Of a DNA stretch of 64,000 nucleotides, positions 30,255 to 42,371 are shown in pieces. A program made the translations under genes and the position numbers. The number at the start of each line of letters is the position of its first letter. Position 1 is the first letter of the stretch. A model generated the notes under the pieces. That model saw nothing but the letters and a program-made list of their open reading frames with translations. It ran no database searches and was not told the DNA's origin. The DNA lies in assembly GCA_022457155.1 (NCBI GenBank), contig JAJGOT010000214.1, forward strand, positions 512,001 through 576,000, in the 5' to 3' direction. The stretch comes from Cladopsammia gracilis (lineage: Eukaryota > Cnidaria > Anthozoa > Scleractinia > Dendrophylliidae).

Positions 30255-30314
30255 GATTCGAACCTGGGTCTCTGCGGCCACAACGCAGTGTCTTCACCAC
30301 TAGACCATCAGATC
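30244..30314 (-). tRNA. tRNA-His(GTG)-like sequence with broken acceptor
   Basis: On the minus strand the D-arm (GTCT-AGTGGTGA-AGAC), anticodon arm (CTGCG-TTGTGGC-CGCAG, anticodon GTG) and T-arm with B-box GGTTCGAATCC fold normally, with one mismatch (51/63) in the T-stem. The acceptor strand at the 5' end (GATCTGA) does not pair with the 3' sequence, which belongs to the MITE ending at 30254. I read this as a tRNA-His gene or tRNA-derived repeat truncated by the MITE, not a working tRNA. Confidence 0.55.
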
Positions 30315-31033
30315 ACTCGCGGTCTAAAGGGTCTGTTTTAACCATTTAAATTAAAAACAATGCACCGGAAATCCTTTTTTCAACCACTTGTTTTTATTTT
30401 ATTTTATTTTATTTTTGTTATTCTTTCTTTTTTTTACTCGTGGAAATGAGCCTTGTTCTCGTGAAAGCTCACGTTACATTCACGTTTCACCGCTTTTTTA
30501 TAGATCCCTTGCTTGCTCGTCTGGGCTTTTTTGCGTCGTTCCGGACATTAGCCCAGGTCACGTAACTTTTGCCCCGACGAATTATCAAAGGGGCCTTCTC
30601 CGAGTCGGAGATGGAACCCATTTCCCCGCTTGTAAACTAGTTTTTGTTTTCGTTACGTTGCTAATAAAGGTATTTTTGTGTTTTTCTGGATTTTTTCACT
30701 CTCTGGCCGAACGGGATCTGGGACCCACCCAACTAAAATCACTTCCGGTCGACTCACTTCCGGTTTACGGGCACTCCCGATGACGTAACTTCAGGTTTAT
30801 GTCACTTCCGGTCGTTTGATATAACCACTTCCGGTCATTCACCCCCACCCCTCCCCAAGTTTTTTGCCTCACTTTCATGCAAAAAAATGATGTCATCCGG
30901 CTTCTGATTGGCTGACCGCTTTTTTTCATTTATGCAAATTTATCATACTCGTTCCCGGCAAACTAAAACAATAGATGTACGGGTTGAGCGTCCTATAATA
31001 CTCATGTTTAACCCTTTCACTTGGAGTCAAACC

Positions 31034-31286
31034 TAAAGCCCCGGCTACACGGTCTAACATTCTTATGTAAAATTGTTTGGTTCAACAATGTTAGAACGTG
31101 TAGCTGGCATGTTAGATGACGTTTGTCTAACATTTGTTTGTTAGAAGAAGTGTTTGATCGAAATCAAAACATTCTTCTAACAAAAAGTGTTAGACAAACG
31201 TCATCTAACTTGCCGGCTACACTTTCTAACATTGTTGAACCAAACAATGTTATATAACAATGTTAGAACGTGTAGCCGGGGCTTTA
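31034..31286. repeat. Foldback MITE
   Basis: TAAAGCCCCGGCTACACG at the left is mirrored by CGTGTAGCCGGGGCTTTA at the right; the inner arms pair over GACAAACGTCATCTAAC. Consistent with a TA target. Confidence 0.85.
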
Positions 31287-31461
31287 TAAGTATGTGTAAC
31301 AGGTTAGTAACGGTAAAGTTTGTTCCATTTGTGAAGAACAGTTTCCAATGGTACTGATTTAACAAAGTTAAATTTAGGACTTTTTTGAGATTTTGGCCTT
31401 GGTTGCCTTTGTTAGTGAAAGCTTATGTACTCTAACTATAAGTATTTCGTTTTTCCTTCAG

Positions 31462-31551
31462 GATGTACCCCCTCCTCTCCCTCCTAAAGGATATCATGGA
31501 CCGGAGAAAACCGCAGGTCTATACAATATGCATGTCTACATCATAGTTTGA
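31462..31551 (+). CDS. Candidate terminal exon d: SH3-ligand motif and stop
   Basis: Acceptor TTTTTCCTTCAG, then a frame in phase 0 as exon c requires: DVPPPLPPKGYHGPEKTAG, with a short tail to TGA at 31549-31551. PPPLPPK is a class II SH3 ligand (P-x-x-P-x-K). A weak alternative donor (GTCTAT at 31517) exists. With exons b and c this gives an intracellular tail with ITAM-like tyrosines followed by a proline-rich site, the layout of immunoreceptor-type adaptors. AATAAA first appears at about 32173. Confidence 0.5.
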   Translation, partial: DVPPPLPPKGYHGPEKTAGLYNMHVYIIV

Positions 31552-32148
31552 ATGTAAACTTAATAGGTAGTACGGAGTGGGTGCTGGCCAGACAGGAAAA
31601 TGTTTTGCATCATGACAAAAAGCCATTATGTATTACTATGGCCTGCTGTAGATCATTCAATATGATCTTTAAAGTCTTGTAAGCTTCTCTACTTTACAGA
31701 AATTAACAAAAAACAAAAACCTTGTATGAAGGACTTATACACTATATACTGACAAATATCCCCATATATTTTGTATTAACTGCATTTGGACCTGACAAAA
31801 TGCCCAATATACTTCGTATTGTAAAAACGCTATAATACAGACCACCCTTTGTCAAGCGGACAATGGACACTAAATCTCAGCTCCAGCAAGAAAGTTCACA
31901 CAAACCTCAAACTCAAGTGGGTAAAATACAATTACCAATGTCATTTATTTAACTCCTCATTTATTTAACTCCATTGTATTGAATACCTTTTTTTTTGACG
32001 AGAGACCAAAGTGAATTTCACAGATTTCGTTGTTATTGAAATTCCAATGTTAACCCTATTCAAAATAGCCTTGGGCTTTTTTGGAGTTTCTTTGCATCGG
32101 GGGAGGGAGCACATTGTGCCTTCCTCTCGTAACCCCAAGAGCTTTGAT

Positions 32149-32340
32149 GCAATAACAACAACAAAACTTTATTAATAAACAAATAAAATTACAAAAGTAT
32201 TACCCGCAGCTAGCAAGGCTATTCGAGGCGGGACAATGCATACAAAATATAAGAAATAAAGACTAATGCTATTAACTAAGGAAAGTGAAAGTTTACAAAT
32301 AAATGAAATAAAAATCGTAAATATGGATGAGGACTAGATA
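32149..32340 (-). mobile_element. LINE 3' tail fragment
   Basis: Read on the minus strand it ends in AATAAAGTTTTGTTGTTGTT, like the LINE tail at 2330-2356. Upstream CCGCCTCGAATAGCCTTGC resembles a LINE 3' UTR. No coding part. Confidence 0.5.
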
Positions 32341-32405
32341 ACAGATTAAAGGAAAAAAAGAATTAAACAAATAAATTGTAAAAGTAGAAACTAATATATA
32401 TATAT

Positions 32406-33573
32406 AGATGGGCAGAGCCTAACAGCGAAGCACTATGAACGAGCTTTAACTAAGGTGAAACTTAACTAAGGTGAAAGGTCGGAAGCACAAGAATTAAGAT
32501 TGACGACCGGGCTATTTTTCAATTTTAGCAATTCTCAAAAAACAGTATTACCCGACCGTCTGCACAGTACATTTAGACCGTAGAAAAGTTCACAAAAACA
32601 ACTTTTCTCCGTCTAGAATTACAGGTTCGACTACTTTCCGAATAAAATACAGTTTTTGTTTGCCAAAAATTGCCCGAGAAACTGATTTGGAAATCAAAAT
32701 TGCAAAAATACACAAACATATTTGCATAAGGCGATGTGAGTGAAGATAGAACTGTACTATAAAATCAAAGTCGTGTTTTGTTAATAAAATCGCTTTTCAA
32801 TCTATCTAATGAATGAACAAACACATAAAAATGGACAACAATCTTCTTTATGTTTAAAAGTAAAACACGTACGATTTACAGCGCATCAAGGCAAAGCTGT
32901 CCTTGATGAAATTCAAGATAACAGCACGACTTAATTTGAGCACGTTTCATAAACATGTCTCCAAAACACAAAGGAAAAGTCAATCAAAAATTGATATCAA
33001 CATAAATTCCCATCGAAAAATGTGATTTATTTTACCTTTAAGTCACTGGACTGCTTGGAAATTCATTAAAACTCCGCTTCTTCGGTTCTGAAATCCGTAA
33101 TAAAAACAAGGCATCCCCCGCATTGCTCCTGCATTGATAAAAACGTACGAGAGTTCCTCGAAGCAAGATTTTATCCCCGAAAGCTCTTCTTTTTCCACTA
33201 AAGCGGCTTCTGAGTATCCCTTAATTAGTATCCCTGTCTTGAGTAGCAAACCGCGAAAAAATGCAGGGAAGTAACGACTTTACTGCTCCGCTAAACACTG
33301 CGAAAGATCCAACTTTTTTAAAACTTTAAAAAGTGTTTACAGAGCTGACGACTGTGTAGCCGCGCGTGTGGCGTCATACGCGCATGTTTTGCGACGTCAT
33401 ACGCGCCCGCGAATTTGCCTTGCGCGACCGACTTGACTGCTGACTGACACATGTCACGGAGGCGCGCCCGCGAAACATTCCGCTAGCCATGACCATGAAA
33501 TATGACGGACAGGTTCTATGAGTATGGTGCTGCGCAGCCGGGCCTTCGGCCCGGCAAGTGCTCCGCTAATAAG
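32406..33573 (+). repeat. 1.1-kb repeat family, copy C (complete)
   Basis: Begins GGCAGAGCCTAACAGCG after a TA run and ends with the perfect hairpin GCCGGGCCTTCGGCCCGGC followed by AAGTGCTCCGCTAAT. The 3' hairpin a few bases before CTAA resembles Helitron 3' ends, but the other copies end CTAT and no TC start is seen, so class is open. Confidence 0.75.
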
Positions 33574-34179
33574 CAAGGGTTTAGTTTTCGACATTTTTGG
33601 CTAATTTTACCTTTTACCTTTTGGCTCGCCCAAAACTGGTTCCCCGATGACGTCATATGACGTAGGAATTGTGTAATAAATTTTCTAGCCGCCATCTTTG
33701 ATCCGCCATCTTGGATTTTTGGATTTCTACAAAACCTCAAAATCGTCCAAATTGACTGATAAGTAAAAAAACCAATAAAGTGACTCAAAAAAGGCGTAAA
33801 AAATGTAAAAGTTACGACGTCAAACTTATTTTTTTGAATCGGGCTTGAAAAGGGGAGGTTTGTTCAAGAAGGGTCTATTTTTAAGTGCTTTCAAGATAGA
33901 GAGCAGATGAAATTGTATTTTGGGAATCGTAGATACCTGGCGTAATGAAACAGATAAGTCTAGAACAAGACAATATCTTCCAGTTGATGATTTTCTTAAT
34001 TCTCATCATTTACCTGCTTCACAACATGTTTCAAAATATTGCTAGGAGAAATAGGAAGTCTATCTCTCTCAGCAGGTCAGTGTATCAGGTTTTAATTTCT
34101 TTTTCTTTTACATTATCAAATTGTGTTTATAATCAAGCATTGCTTCTTCCTTGCACGCATGCATAGAAATACAGGTGAA
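33574..34179. other. Stretch without recognised feature
   Basis: No gene seen. A hydrophobic 73-codon plus-strand frame (33945-34166) looks fortuitous. Confidence 0.3.
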
Positions 34180-34224
34180 TTCGTAAATGGCCCATGTTGT
34201 AGTTTACTCCACACTGTCTCTCTC

Positions 34225-34398
34225 CTCCCAGGTGTATAAATGGGTACCGGCGATAAAATGCTGGGGGTAACCCTGCGACGGACTAGCATTCCATCCAGGG
34301 GGAGTAGCAATATTCCTAGTTGCTTTATGCTACAGAAACCGGGTTAAGCTCCGGCCGTATGGGCCATTGTGGCTCGAGCGCGACTTTACTTTACCTTA
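34225..34398 (+). repeat. SINE, second copy
   Basis: Same family as 910-1041, but longer at the 5' side (GTGTATAAATGGGTACCGGC). Ends in CTTTACTTTACCTTA. A weak decayed relative may lie at about 48.33-48.43 kb. Confidence 0.75.
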
Positions 34399-35069
34399 CC
34401 ATCTTGTAGTTAGATTTTATCGACTAGGCTGTTCCATCCAGCTCTTACAAAAAGCCTTGACTTGATACGGTGTATAAACTACCCCCAGCACATCGTTGGA
34501 AAGTTTAAGGCTACTTTAAAACAGAAGACAGTATAGACGTAGTGCCTTTCAGATAGCAGAAACACAAATTTATAAGCTGTAATTTCTAAGCTGTTGTTGA
34601 CCTTGTGCCAAGAACACGGGTAACATAATCACAAGTTCCAGTTTAGAAACGGTGTTGGGTGAAGTAATTCGAAAAACAATACCTTCCGTTATGATAACTA
34701 CCATGTAAATGTTATGAAGCATTGTTAGTCGGGCTGCTTGGCTGCAAGCCAGGCCTACCCGACTTATTAATTCACTTTTGTTTCTCCGTAAGAAAATTTT
34801 GTTTCAAGTTGTTTGTAGCCTGCGGCTAAGTGTTTCTATTTCAAGTGTTTTTGAGATTAAGAGGTAAGATGAATTGATTAAAAGGTTGGCGCTTTCTCGA
34901 ATAGCTTCACATTTAAAAACATATATCGTGCGGTAGCGTTTACCGAAGTCTTCAAAAATCCATTTGAAGTCCACAGATCGGTTTTCAAGTCAAAGACATT
35001 GCCTGCGTATTCACAGATAAAAATGATCACAAAGTGACGTCATAATATATATATATATATATATATATA
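34399..35069. other. Stretch without recognised feature
   Basis: No gene or clear repeat. It ends in a TA run followed at 35070-35115 by a fragment of the 5' end of the 1.1-kb repeat family. Confidence 0.3.
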
Positions 35070-35125
35070 GATAGGCTGAACTTAACAGCGTAGCTCTCTG
35101 AAAAGAAAGCCGATGATAAACTTAA

Positions 35126-37529
35126 GGTGGTTCGATAGAGTTTTCTGGAGACCATACCAACATTTTCCAATCGGCTTTTAAGCGGCCTTCTCCAAGTCAG
35201 ATCAACGTGAAATTTTCACCACTAACTGGTTTTGAATTGAAGTTTGGCAAGATATATTTTCTGGTAAAATCGATATTACCATGACGACGATAAACAAAAA
35301 ACTTAGAAATCAGTAAAAGTGAAATTTAGCGCGTTTAAGATTTCGCATTGAAAATCCCACATAGGCATCTTAAAATATGGTATATGGCATATATAGTTTG
35401 CAAGAATAAAAAAATTCTGTATGTTTGAATTCAAATAAATCGCAATAACATTTCAAACCTTACTATTTGTGTACTGGTATTAAATTGATCGAGAGTTACT
35501 CAATGATAATGTCAAAAAGTAGCTTGATGTTATGTTTGTAAACCTTGAAAGTTTTGTTTACTTTCTCTTTTGCGATCTTGAGAACTACCTTTTTTCCTAA
35601 CATCGCATCATGTGCAATTTTTGGGTAATTTTCGATTTTAATGACTTTTTCAAAAATCTGAGAAACGGCTCGATGGATTTTTTTAAAACATTCACTGTAC
35701 ATGCTTACCGATGTGCAAAATATTATCTTAAAGTTTCATTGGCATTGATTCACTTGAACGCCTTTAAATTTAAAGATGAAGACGACGTACGAACCGGCCG
35801 AAAAAATGGCGTTACAAATTTACTTTTTTAAATTATTCTCAGTAATGATTTCAAATCAATAGATCAATATCACGCTAGCATGGCACAAAAATATATTTGG
35901 TTTATTGGGAAAAAGAGCCCGGCATCAAATTCAGCATATCGATATTAGTAAAACTACAAAGTTTTGTAAAGATTGCTAGAAAACTGACGAAGATATAAAA
36001 TTTTGAAACTAAGCATTTTTACAAAGAAATGTATGGTGGACGGGCATAGATTGCCCGTCCAGCCTCGTTTTCGTGTTTTTTCCATACATTTCTTTGTAAA
36101 AATTAGGCCAGAGTACTAAGTTTCAAAAGCTCATATCTCCGTCAGTATACGAGCGATCTTTACGAAACTTTACAGTTTTACTAATATTGATATGCTGATT
36201 TTGATACTGGACTCTTTTCCCCATTAAATTAAATATATTTTCATGCCATGCTAGCGTGATATTGGTGTATGCGCACTACATTCTTCCGTGATTGAAACAT
36301 TGCAATGTACGCTCGTTGATGCAAATTTCGTTGCATCTGTTTTCTTTTGCGTTCAAAACGCCTGCTGTAAAAACGTTTTCAAAACGCAAAAGGGCATTTA
36401 TTGCTCAAAATAATCCTAAAAAGAGACTTAAGGGAATCTGGAAAGTAGCAAGGAGAGTAATAAGGTACAATCATGCTCGAATATAGATAATAATAGATGC
36501 ACAGCAGATCACAATGAAAGTATAAATCACGGAGGAATGCAGTGCGCATTGATTTCAAATCATTATTAAGGTCAATTTTTAGCGCCAACTCAGGAAAATA
36601 TTGAACTGATTTTCGCGCTTGTGGCTTGTTGTTTCATTATGCATCTCCATTGTATGAAATCGCCGTGGAATTGTAGCTTTCAGTACATCATGAATTCATG
36701 TAACACTTAAAACAAAGCAATGAAGTGTAATGAATTCATTATGTACTGAAATTTACAATTGCATGGTGATTCGAGACAATGGAGACGCATAATAAGAGCA
36801 ACAAACCACTTGAGTGAAAATCAGATCAATATTTTCCTATGTTGAGGTTGAAAATTGACAGCCTTAGAATGTTTCAATGATATTGTATCAAACATTAATT
36901 AATCGTCATGAGGACTAACTTAAAAAAAAAAAAAATCATCGATCGCTTTTTAATTCGTGACAATTTTAATAAGTGTAGGGACAATTTTAGATATAAAAGT
37001 GAAATAACACTCCAGGCCAGTTCATATTCAAGCCAATATTTCTAAAATTCCAACGGAGCGATTTCCTTGAGATTTTCAGCTAAGGTATTTGGATGGTATA
37101 AAATTCATTTAAGACCAAAATATTATTTCATCAAGCCTTGTAGACATAAGTTTTAATAACATTTCAAAATTGTTTTGTTTTTGTTGTATTTTAACACCTT
37201 AAAACTTCACTCGAAATTTTCTCGAAAACGCTTCCATAGAAATTTGTAAAATTTTGTAGACCTTAGGACAAGTACGTCAGGTCGAAGATCCAGAGAGCGT
37301 TTTCCAAAATTATCTCTTGATGACAAGTAATTCGGTATTATGTAAAACGGGGAATGACGTCATAACGTTGTTATGCCAACTCCGATTTCTATAAAACTTA
37401 CCTCATCTGAAACTTTAATCTTTCTCTAGTACAGCTGTGGCAATCGATTTTCCGTTGGATCGTTTGTGGTGGTACACTAGTTTCTCAAAGTCAAACGGTA
37501 TCGTCACTCAAAAACCCAATCGAGCCACC
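35126..37529. repeat. 2.4-kb TTAA-flanked element with nested foldbacks
   Basis: TTAA at 35122-35125 and 37530-37533 flank termini GGTGGTTCGATAG and CAATCGAGCCACC. Inside lie foldbacks at 35863-36265 (ATCAATATCACGCTAGCATG arms, central GGACGGGCATAGATTGCCCGTCC) and 36588-36842 (CAGGAAAATATTGA arms). No transposase seen. Confidence 0.7.
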
Positions 37530-37791
37530 TTAAGCGAGTTGGACAAGCAACTGTTTTCACGAGATTTCCGACTGTCACTCGCTCAGCGACTTTAAAAATC
37601 GCCCATGAAAACACGGCCACCGTAACGCTAATAAATTATAGATTCCGAAAATAACAATTATTTTTGCTTTTTTTTCCTCTTAGTTAAGCGTGCGCGATCC
37701 TTAAACGCAAAACCGACGGTGTTTGCTTCACTGAATTACGAGCCTCCGTGTTAGCGCGAAAATCAGAACAAACTGGTCCGTGTCACTCGAG

Positions 37792-37917
37792 TTAGGCCCG
37801 GTTCAAACGTCGAACTTCACATGTGCCGAACCTAATGCAAATGAGTAAAATCTATTGTTCTTGCTCATTTGCATTAGGCTCGGCACATGTGAAGTTCGAC
37901 GTTTGAACCGGGCCTTA
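37792..37917. repeat. Near-perfect foldback MITE, 126 bp
   Basis: TTAGGCCCGGTTCAAACGTC and the rest of the left arm mirror the right arm ending GACGTTTGAACCGGGCCTTAA, with about 25 bp of loop. Confidence 0.9.
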
Positions 37918-38300
37918 ATGGCCTAACAAAGTGTGTGAGGCTTGTTCGATATTTTAATTGGTTCCCGAATAAATCCATGTGCGTCACACTTTGGGGCGCC
38001 ACTAGAAAAGTATTTGGAATTTCGTAAAAGCCCCACACACTTTGGTGCATTAATATCCAGCAAACATACCGGCCATGTTTCGTAAAAATCTGACAAATCT
38101 ACATACCGTATTAATTCATTTTAACAGAGGCCATTCTCGCAAAAACAAACCTCGAGTTTTCAGCCTCGAAAGATTTTCACTGATTTCACACCTCGTTAAA
38201 GCGGCTGTCATCGTGGTCGTACCGCCAGAGTACCGTCACACAGCAGTGTATGTGCATTCGATTAACCGCCGGTTACTCAGGTTGTTCAAAGGGTAAAACC

Positions 38301-38484
38301 ATGGAAAAAACGGCGAAGTTTCGCGCAACTGCAAACCCAAATGAGCGGAAAGAACATACGAAAACGCAGCAAAATTTTCGTGGAAACAAACGAGCGAAAA
38401 GGGCCAGTGAGAGTTTTCAAAGAAATGAAAACACAACAGACGTGGCCGCGGAAATTGACCTAAAAAACGTGCTGGCATCAGCGA
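38301..38484 (+). CDS. Candidate first exon of ZU5-ubiquitin-like gene
   Basis: ATG at 38301 in context AAACCATGGAA begins MEKTAKFRATANPNERKEHT; the exon is Lys/Arg-rich (GNKRAKRASE, possible NLS) and ends DLKNVLASA before donor GTAAGC (38485). It leaves in phase 1, the phase accepted by the ZU5 exon at 44500. Other exons could intervene, so the direct join is an inference. Confidence 0.45.
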
Positions 38485-39398
38485 GTAAGCTATTCATTCG
38501 TAATTGTTCTTTTACTCTTCGCCGCGGTTCTTTTCACTCGTGATCTCTACAATTCTGCTAACCAAAACTTTGCACTTTGGCTTTAATGGTCAAATTGTAA
38601 ATCTTTAGAAATTGGAACAAGCGTAGACGATCGTGCGAAACATGGAAAATGGCCGCGGAAAATACGCTATGACGATGCATTGCGATGTAAACAAAATATG
38701 CGTATAAAATGTAATGCGAGATTCCAGATAAAGTTAAGCGGGAAAAGTACAAGAAGGCGCTGCACTCCGGAATGAGATTATTGGATTATCACCCCCCCCC
38801 CCCCCCCCCCCCCCATAAAGCGACTTATCAACTATTCCCTTAAAGCTCTTTTTTAAGAATATCTCGAGTTCTTTTAATGATTTTGCAAAACTTCTTTCAA
38901 TATTTTCAAGATTAATGTTACATCTTTACAGAAATTTAAAAAAAATAATAAAATTATGCAAAATGGGACCAAAAGAGGTTCACAGTACCTTTAAGGTCGC
39001 GGGGGACAGGTTCCGCTCATCAGTATGCATTTATGAAAGTAGTATGCACGAAGTGCGACGGCTGATACCGAAAATGCGCGAAATATTCACGAACAGGCTC
39101 TGTAATCTTTCTGCATCAATCATTGCACGTGCAAAGAGTGTCAACGCTTTGTTCTTTCTGCATGAAGTATTGACAATAGCCCGTTGATTAAAATTAGCAA
39201 AGTTACCATAAAAATGTATTTTTTGCATTCGTGTTTGCTCGGGAAGCCTTCGAAAACGTAAAGACAAGCAATTTTGTGTCCAAGAAGTCAGCGCGGATAG
39301 AGAATTTTATGAGTTGACACTGCAGGGAGGTAAACTAGGTGTATTGTAGATTGTCATATCTGACTCAAAATTTTTAAATAGGCTTTCAAAGGGAAGAT

Positions 39399-40270
39399 AT
39401 GAGGCTTCAAATTCTAACATTTTATTTATTTTTTCTTGTATTCATAAGAAACACATCAAATGCTGTTTATTGGGGTAAATCTGCGAGTGAACAAGTCCGC
39501 GGTTTGAATTATCCGCCTCTATCGTTCCAGATCTTTACAGGATCCCAGTTCTTCTCGAAAATTTATAAACTTGCTCAACTCGCGCCTTCGTTTAATGTTG
39601 AAAGCAGTTTATTCGCTTTGCTATATGCGTGCGAGTGTTCTTCTGAGTCCTTCTGAGTAGCAATAGACCTCTTCAGCTTATATGTTTTGTTTTCCCAATG
39701 TAGGTCATGTGATGTTCTCAGGGGAATTTGTCCTTTGTCTTTTCATTAATTATGCATACATATGCATGTGAAGAAAACAAAATTTAAAAGAAACAGTTCT
39801 CTGGGGGTAACATCACATGATCTACATTGGGAAAACAAAACATACAAGCTAAAGAGGTCTATTGAAGTGCAGCAATCGTTTCGGACACGGAGCTCAAAAT
39901 GTTTCGACCGTATGTGGTAAAGACGGTGAACGAAAGCGTAAGAGAAGCGTTTATGTCGGTTGTCTTTTCAATTCAAAACAGGCAGCAGGAATATAAAACG
40001 ATCGGGTACATGTCACGATTATTGTGCACCACTGGGCAATTGAATTTTAAACTTGGAATAGCTGTTTTGAATAACAACTGGATTCGAATTTGCCCCCAAG
40101 CGTTTGGTTCGCTTGATATCACGGACAACAAGGCTCGACAACAATTTCTTCGTTTCGATTCTTTGCATGTAGAACCACTGTTCGGAGATAGCAAATCTAC
40201 AGCCACGGACAATCGGAAGGGCTTCTTCGTTGTTTTCTTTGTGCACTTTGACTATGATCAATGCAAGGTA
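39399..40270 (+). other. Two unassigned coding-like frames around a MITE
   Basis: The frame 39399-39656 begins with a signal-peptide-like MRLQILTFYLFFLVFIRNTS. The frame 39899-40270 (MFRPYVVKTVNESVREAFMS...FDYDQCK) ends at a good donor (AAG|GTAAGA) in phase 0. A foldback MITE at 39661-39864 (CAATAGACCTCTT / AAGAGGTCTATTG) lies between them. Phase 0 does not fit the phase-1 exons of the ZU5 gene, so it may be a separate or nested gene or an alternative exon. Confidence 0.3.
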
Positions 40271-41364
40271 AGAATTAAATGTTTGAAAATTGCTTCGGTG
40301 TGAATAATGTTTTCAATTGATCTCAATTCCTTTGATATGGCATTCGCCATGGCGATCCAGCGGGTATATTCGAACATAGAACGTTACAAAATAAATCACA
40401 GAAAATTAATTCATTAATTAATTTTTAATTCGTCGTAGCTTAGAACGACAAATGCATAGAATTGGACTTATTATTGATGAATATTTTTTTTTTGTTTCGT
40501 ACGTGACCTCAACGGGCTTGCGGAGATGTGGCCAGGCCAAGGTCCTTTTATACCGGAACTTCGTCTTTAAAAGCTAATAACTTTTAATTAAAGTTGAAAT
40601 CAAAAAATCGGAGTCAGAAATGACACAACAGACTTTTTGACGGATCAGTGAGTGGCGAAATCAACTTTCTTTGTGTTCTTCGCGAGGAGCAAACTTGGAC
40701 ACAAAACCACGTTTTAAAACAAACTAACTTTAGTGGCTTACAGCATTCATGCAAAGCGCGATCCCTTCAATAAAAAACAACCTTTATGCATGTCCATTAT
40801 TCGCCAATATCTCTGTTAAATTTTAGCGAAATCGGCTAACGTTCACGTTATAACGTTTTTCAAAGTGACACCCCTGTTAAAATTTTGCCTTATGAATTTA
40901 TTCATGGCCAGGTATCGACTGGGCCGGAGTTGCCCAAAATGCCTGACCTGCCTCTGCGATCTTGTTTTCGCTCCTCTTCCACCGGGCAGTGTTAGTAGTA
41001 TAGACGGCACCAAGTAAACCTCTCTTTTGCAAAGGAAGTTTCATTGATTTGCGATGGAATACATTAACGTAGATGAGGCAATATGCTTTTATCTTTATCT
41101 CATGAATAAAATGCGGAGATATATCATTAGAGTGAGGACGAATACATTACCGCCGACTCGATTTTTATTCATATAAATTAAAATCACTCAACCGTTACGT
41201 AATTACGCAAGCTTCCACTTCTTACGGCATAAATTATCCATTACAAATAGGTATTGTTCTTACGCAATAGAAACGCTTTGTTTCTGGTGAACTGATTTTT
41301 AACGCTCAAATGTTACATTTTAATTATGACGCAAACAAACTACTTTCATAAACACTACACACAC

Positions 41365-41620
41365 TGTTTTCTTCACCACCACAATATTGTTTCGTCCTCC
41401 GCCACCACCGCAATTCTTTTCTTTCCTGGACCACCACCACCACCATCACCACCACCACCTAAATTTTATTGTTTTCTTTACCACCACCAATACAATTTTA
41501 TTGTTTTGTCCACCACCACCACCAGCACCACAATTCTGTTATTCCCTCCTCCACCACCAGAATTTTATTATTCCCTCCTTGATCATCACCACAGTTTTAT
41601 TGTTTTCTCCACCACCACAA
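41365..41620 (+). repeat. Minisatellite, left part
   Basis: Units of about 25-30 bp built on CACCACCACAATTTTATTG and TTTTCTCCACC repeat here and resume at about 44037-44410. The array was split by later insertions. Confidence 0.8.
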
Positions 41621-41654
<34 letters not shown>

Positions 41655-42371
41655 CTTTCGCGCATGTCACGCAAACGTTAAAAGCCCATGAAATATCAAC
41701 AGGAACGTACCCAACGCAAACTTTTTTCCGGTTTATAGAATGGAACGTAAAGAGCGTGTAGTTTCATGGGATAGCTGTGGAACCAGGCCTTCTCGGAAAT
41801 GTCACGCAATGACGTGACAGTGCGAATAGATGGTCGCTTTGAGAACTTCGCAGCCATTTTACTCTCTTGGATGCCCGGTGACCCCCATTTTTCTTTCCGT
41901 AGATCACTTCCTGTCCTAATTTCCTCCATTTTAACAAAAAAACAGAAAAAATCTGTACGTGAGAAGTTACAAATATTTCCCCTTTTCTGCTCTCGTGCGA
42001 CCTAAGTTTTCTTCGAATGTGGACGGGCAAGACTAATATGTTTTCTTTTTCAAGGCCTATTCTTCCTCAAGGAACGACATCAGATGCAAAAGTTTACGTA
42101 ATAGACTTAGTTGTGTTGAATTAAGTACGTTTACCTGATCTAAATTTCACTAAAGTAGCTTCTTTTATTGCTAATAGTTGTTAGCTAAGTTCGTCTTTAA
42201 ATAACGAAAGCTTCTTAAAACGCATGGTCTTCAATGCGCCTTATCTCGAAAACGAGCACGGTGACCCCCCACTTTTTTGGTCATTTTGGCAATAGTTGAT
42301 CTTCACCTTACTGCATGGCAAGTTTTAAAAAAATCTGTACGTGGGAACATTTTAGGCGCGAACGTCCTTAA
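41621..42371. repeat. TTAA-flanked MITE inside the minisatellite
   Basis: TTAAGGACGTTCGCGCC at the left and GGCGCGAACGTCCTTAA at the right form a perfect 17-bp inverted repeat including the TTAA target. Inner arms partly pair (CTGTACGTG-GAA motifs). Confidence 0.85.
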
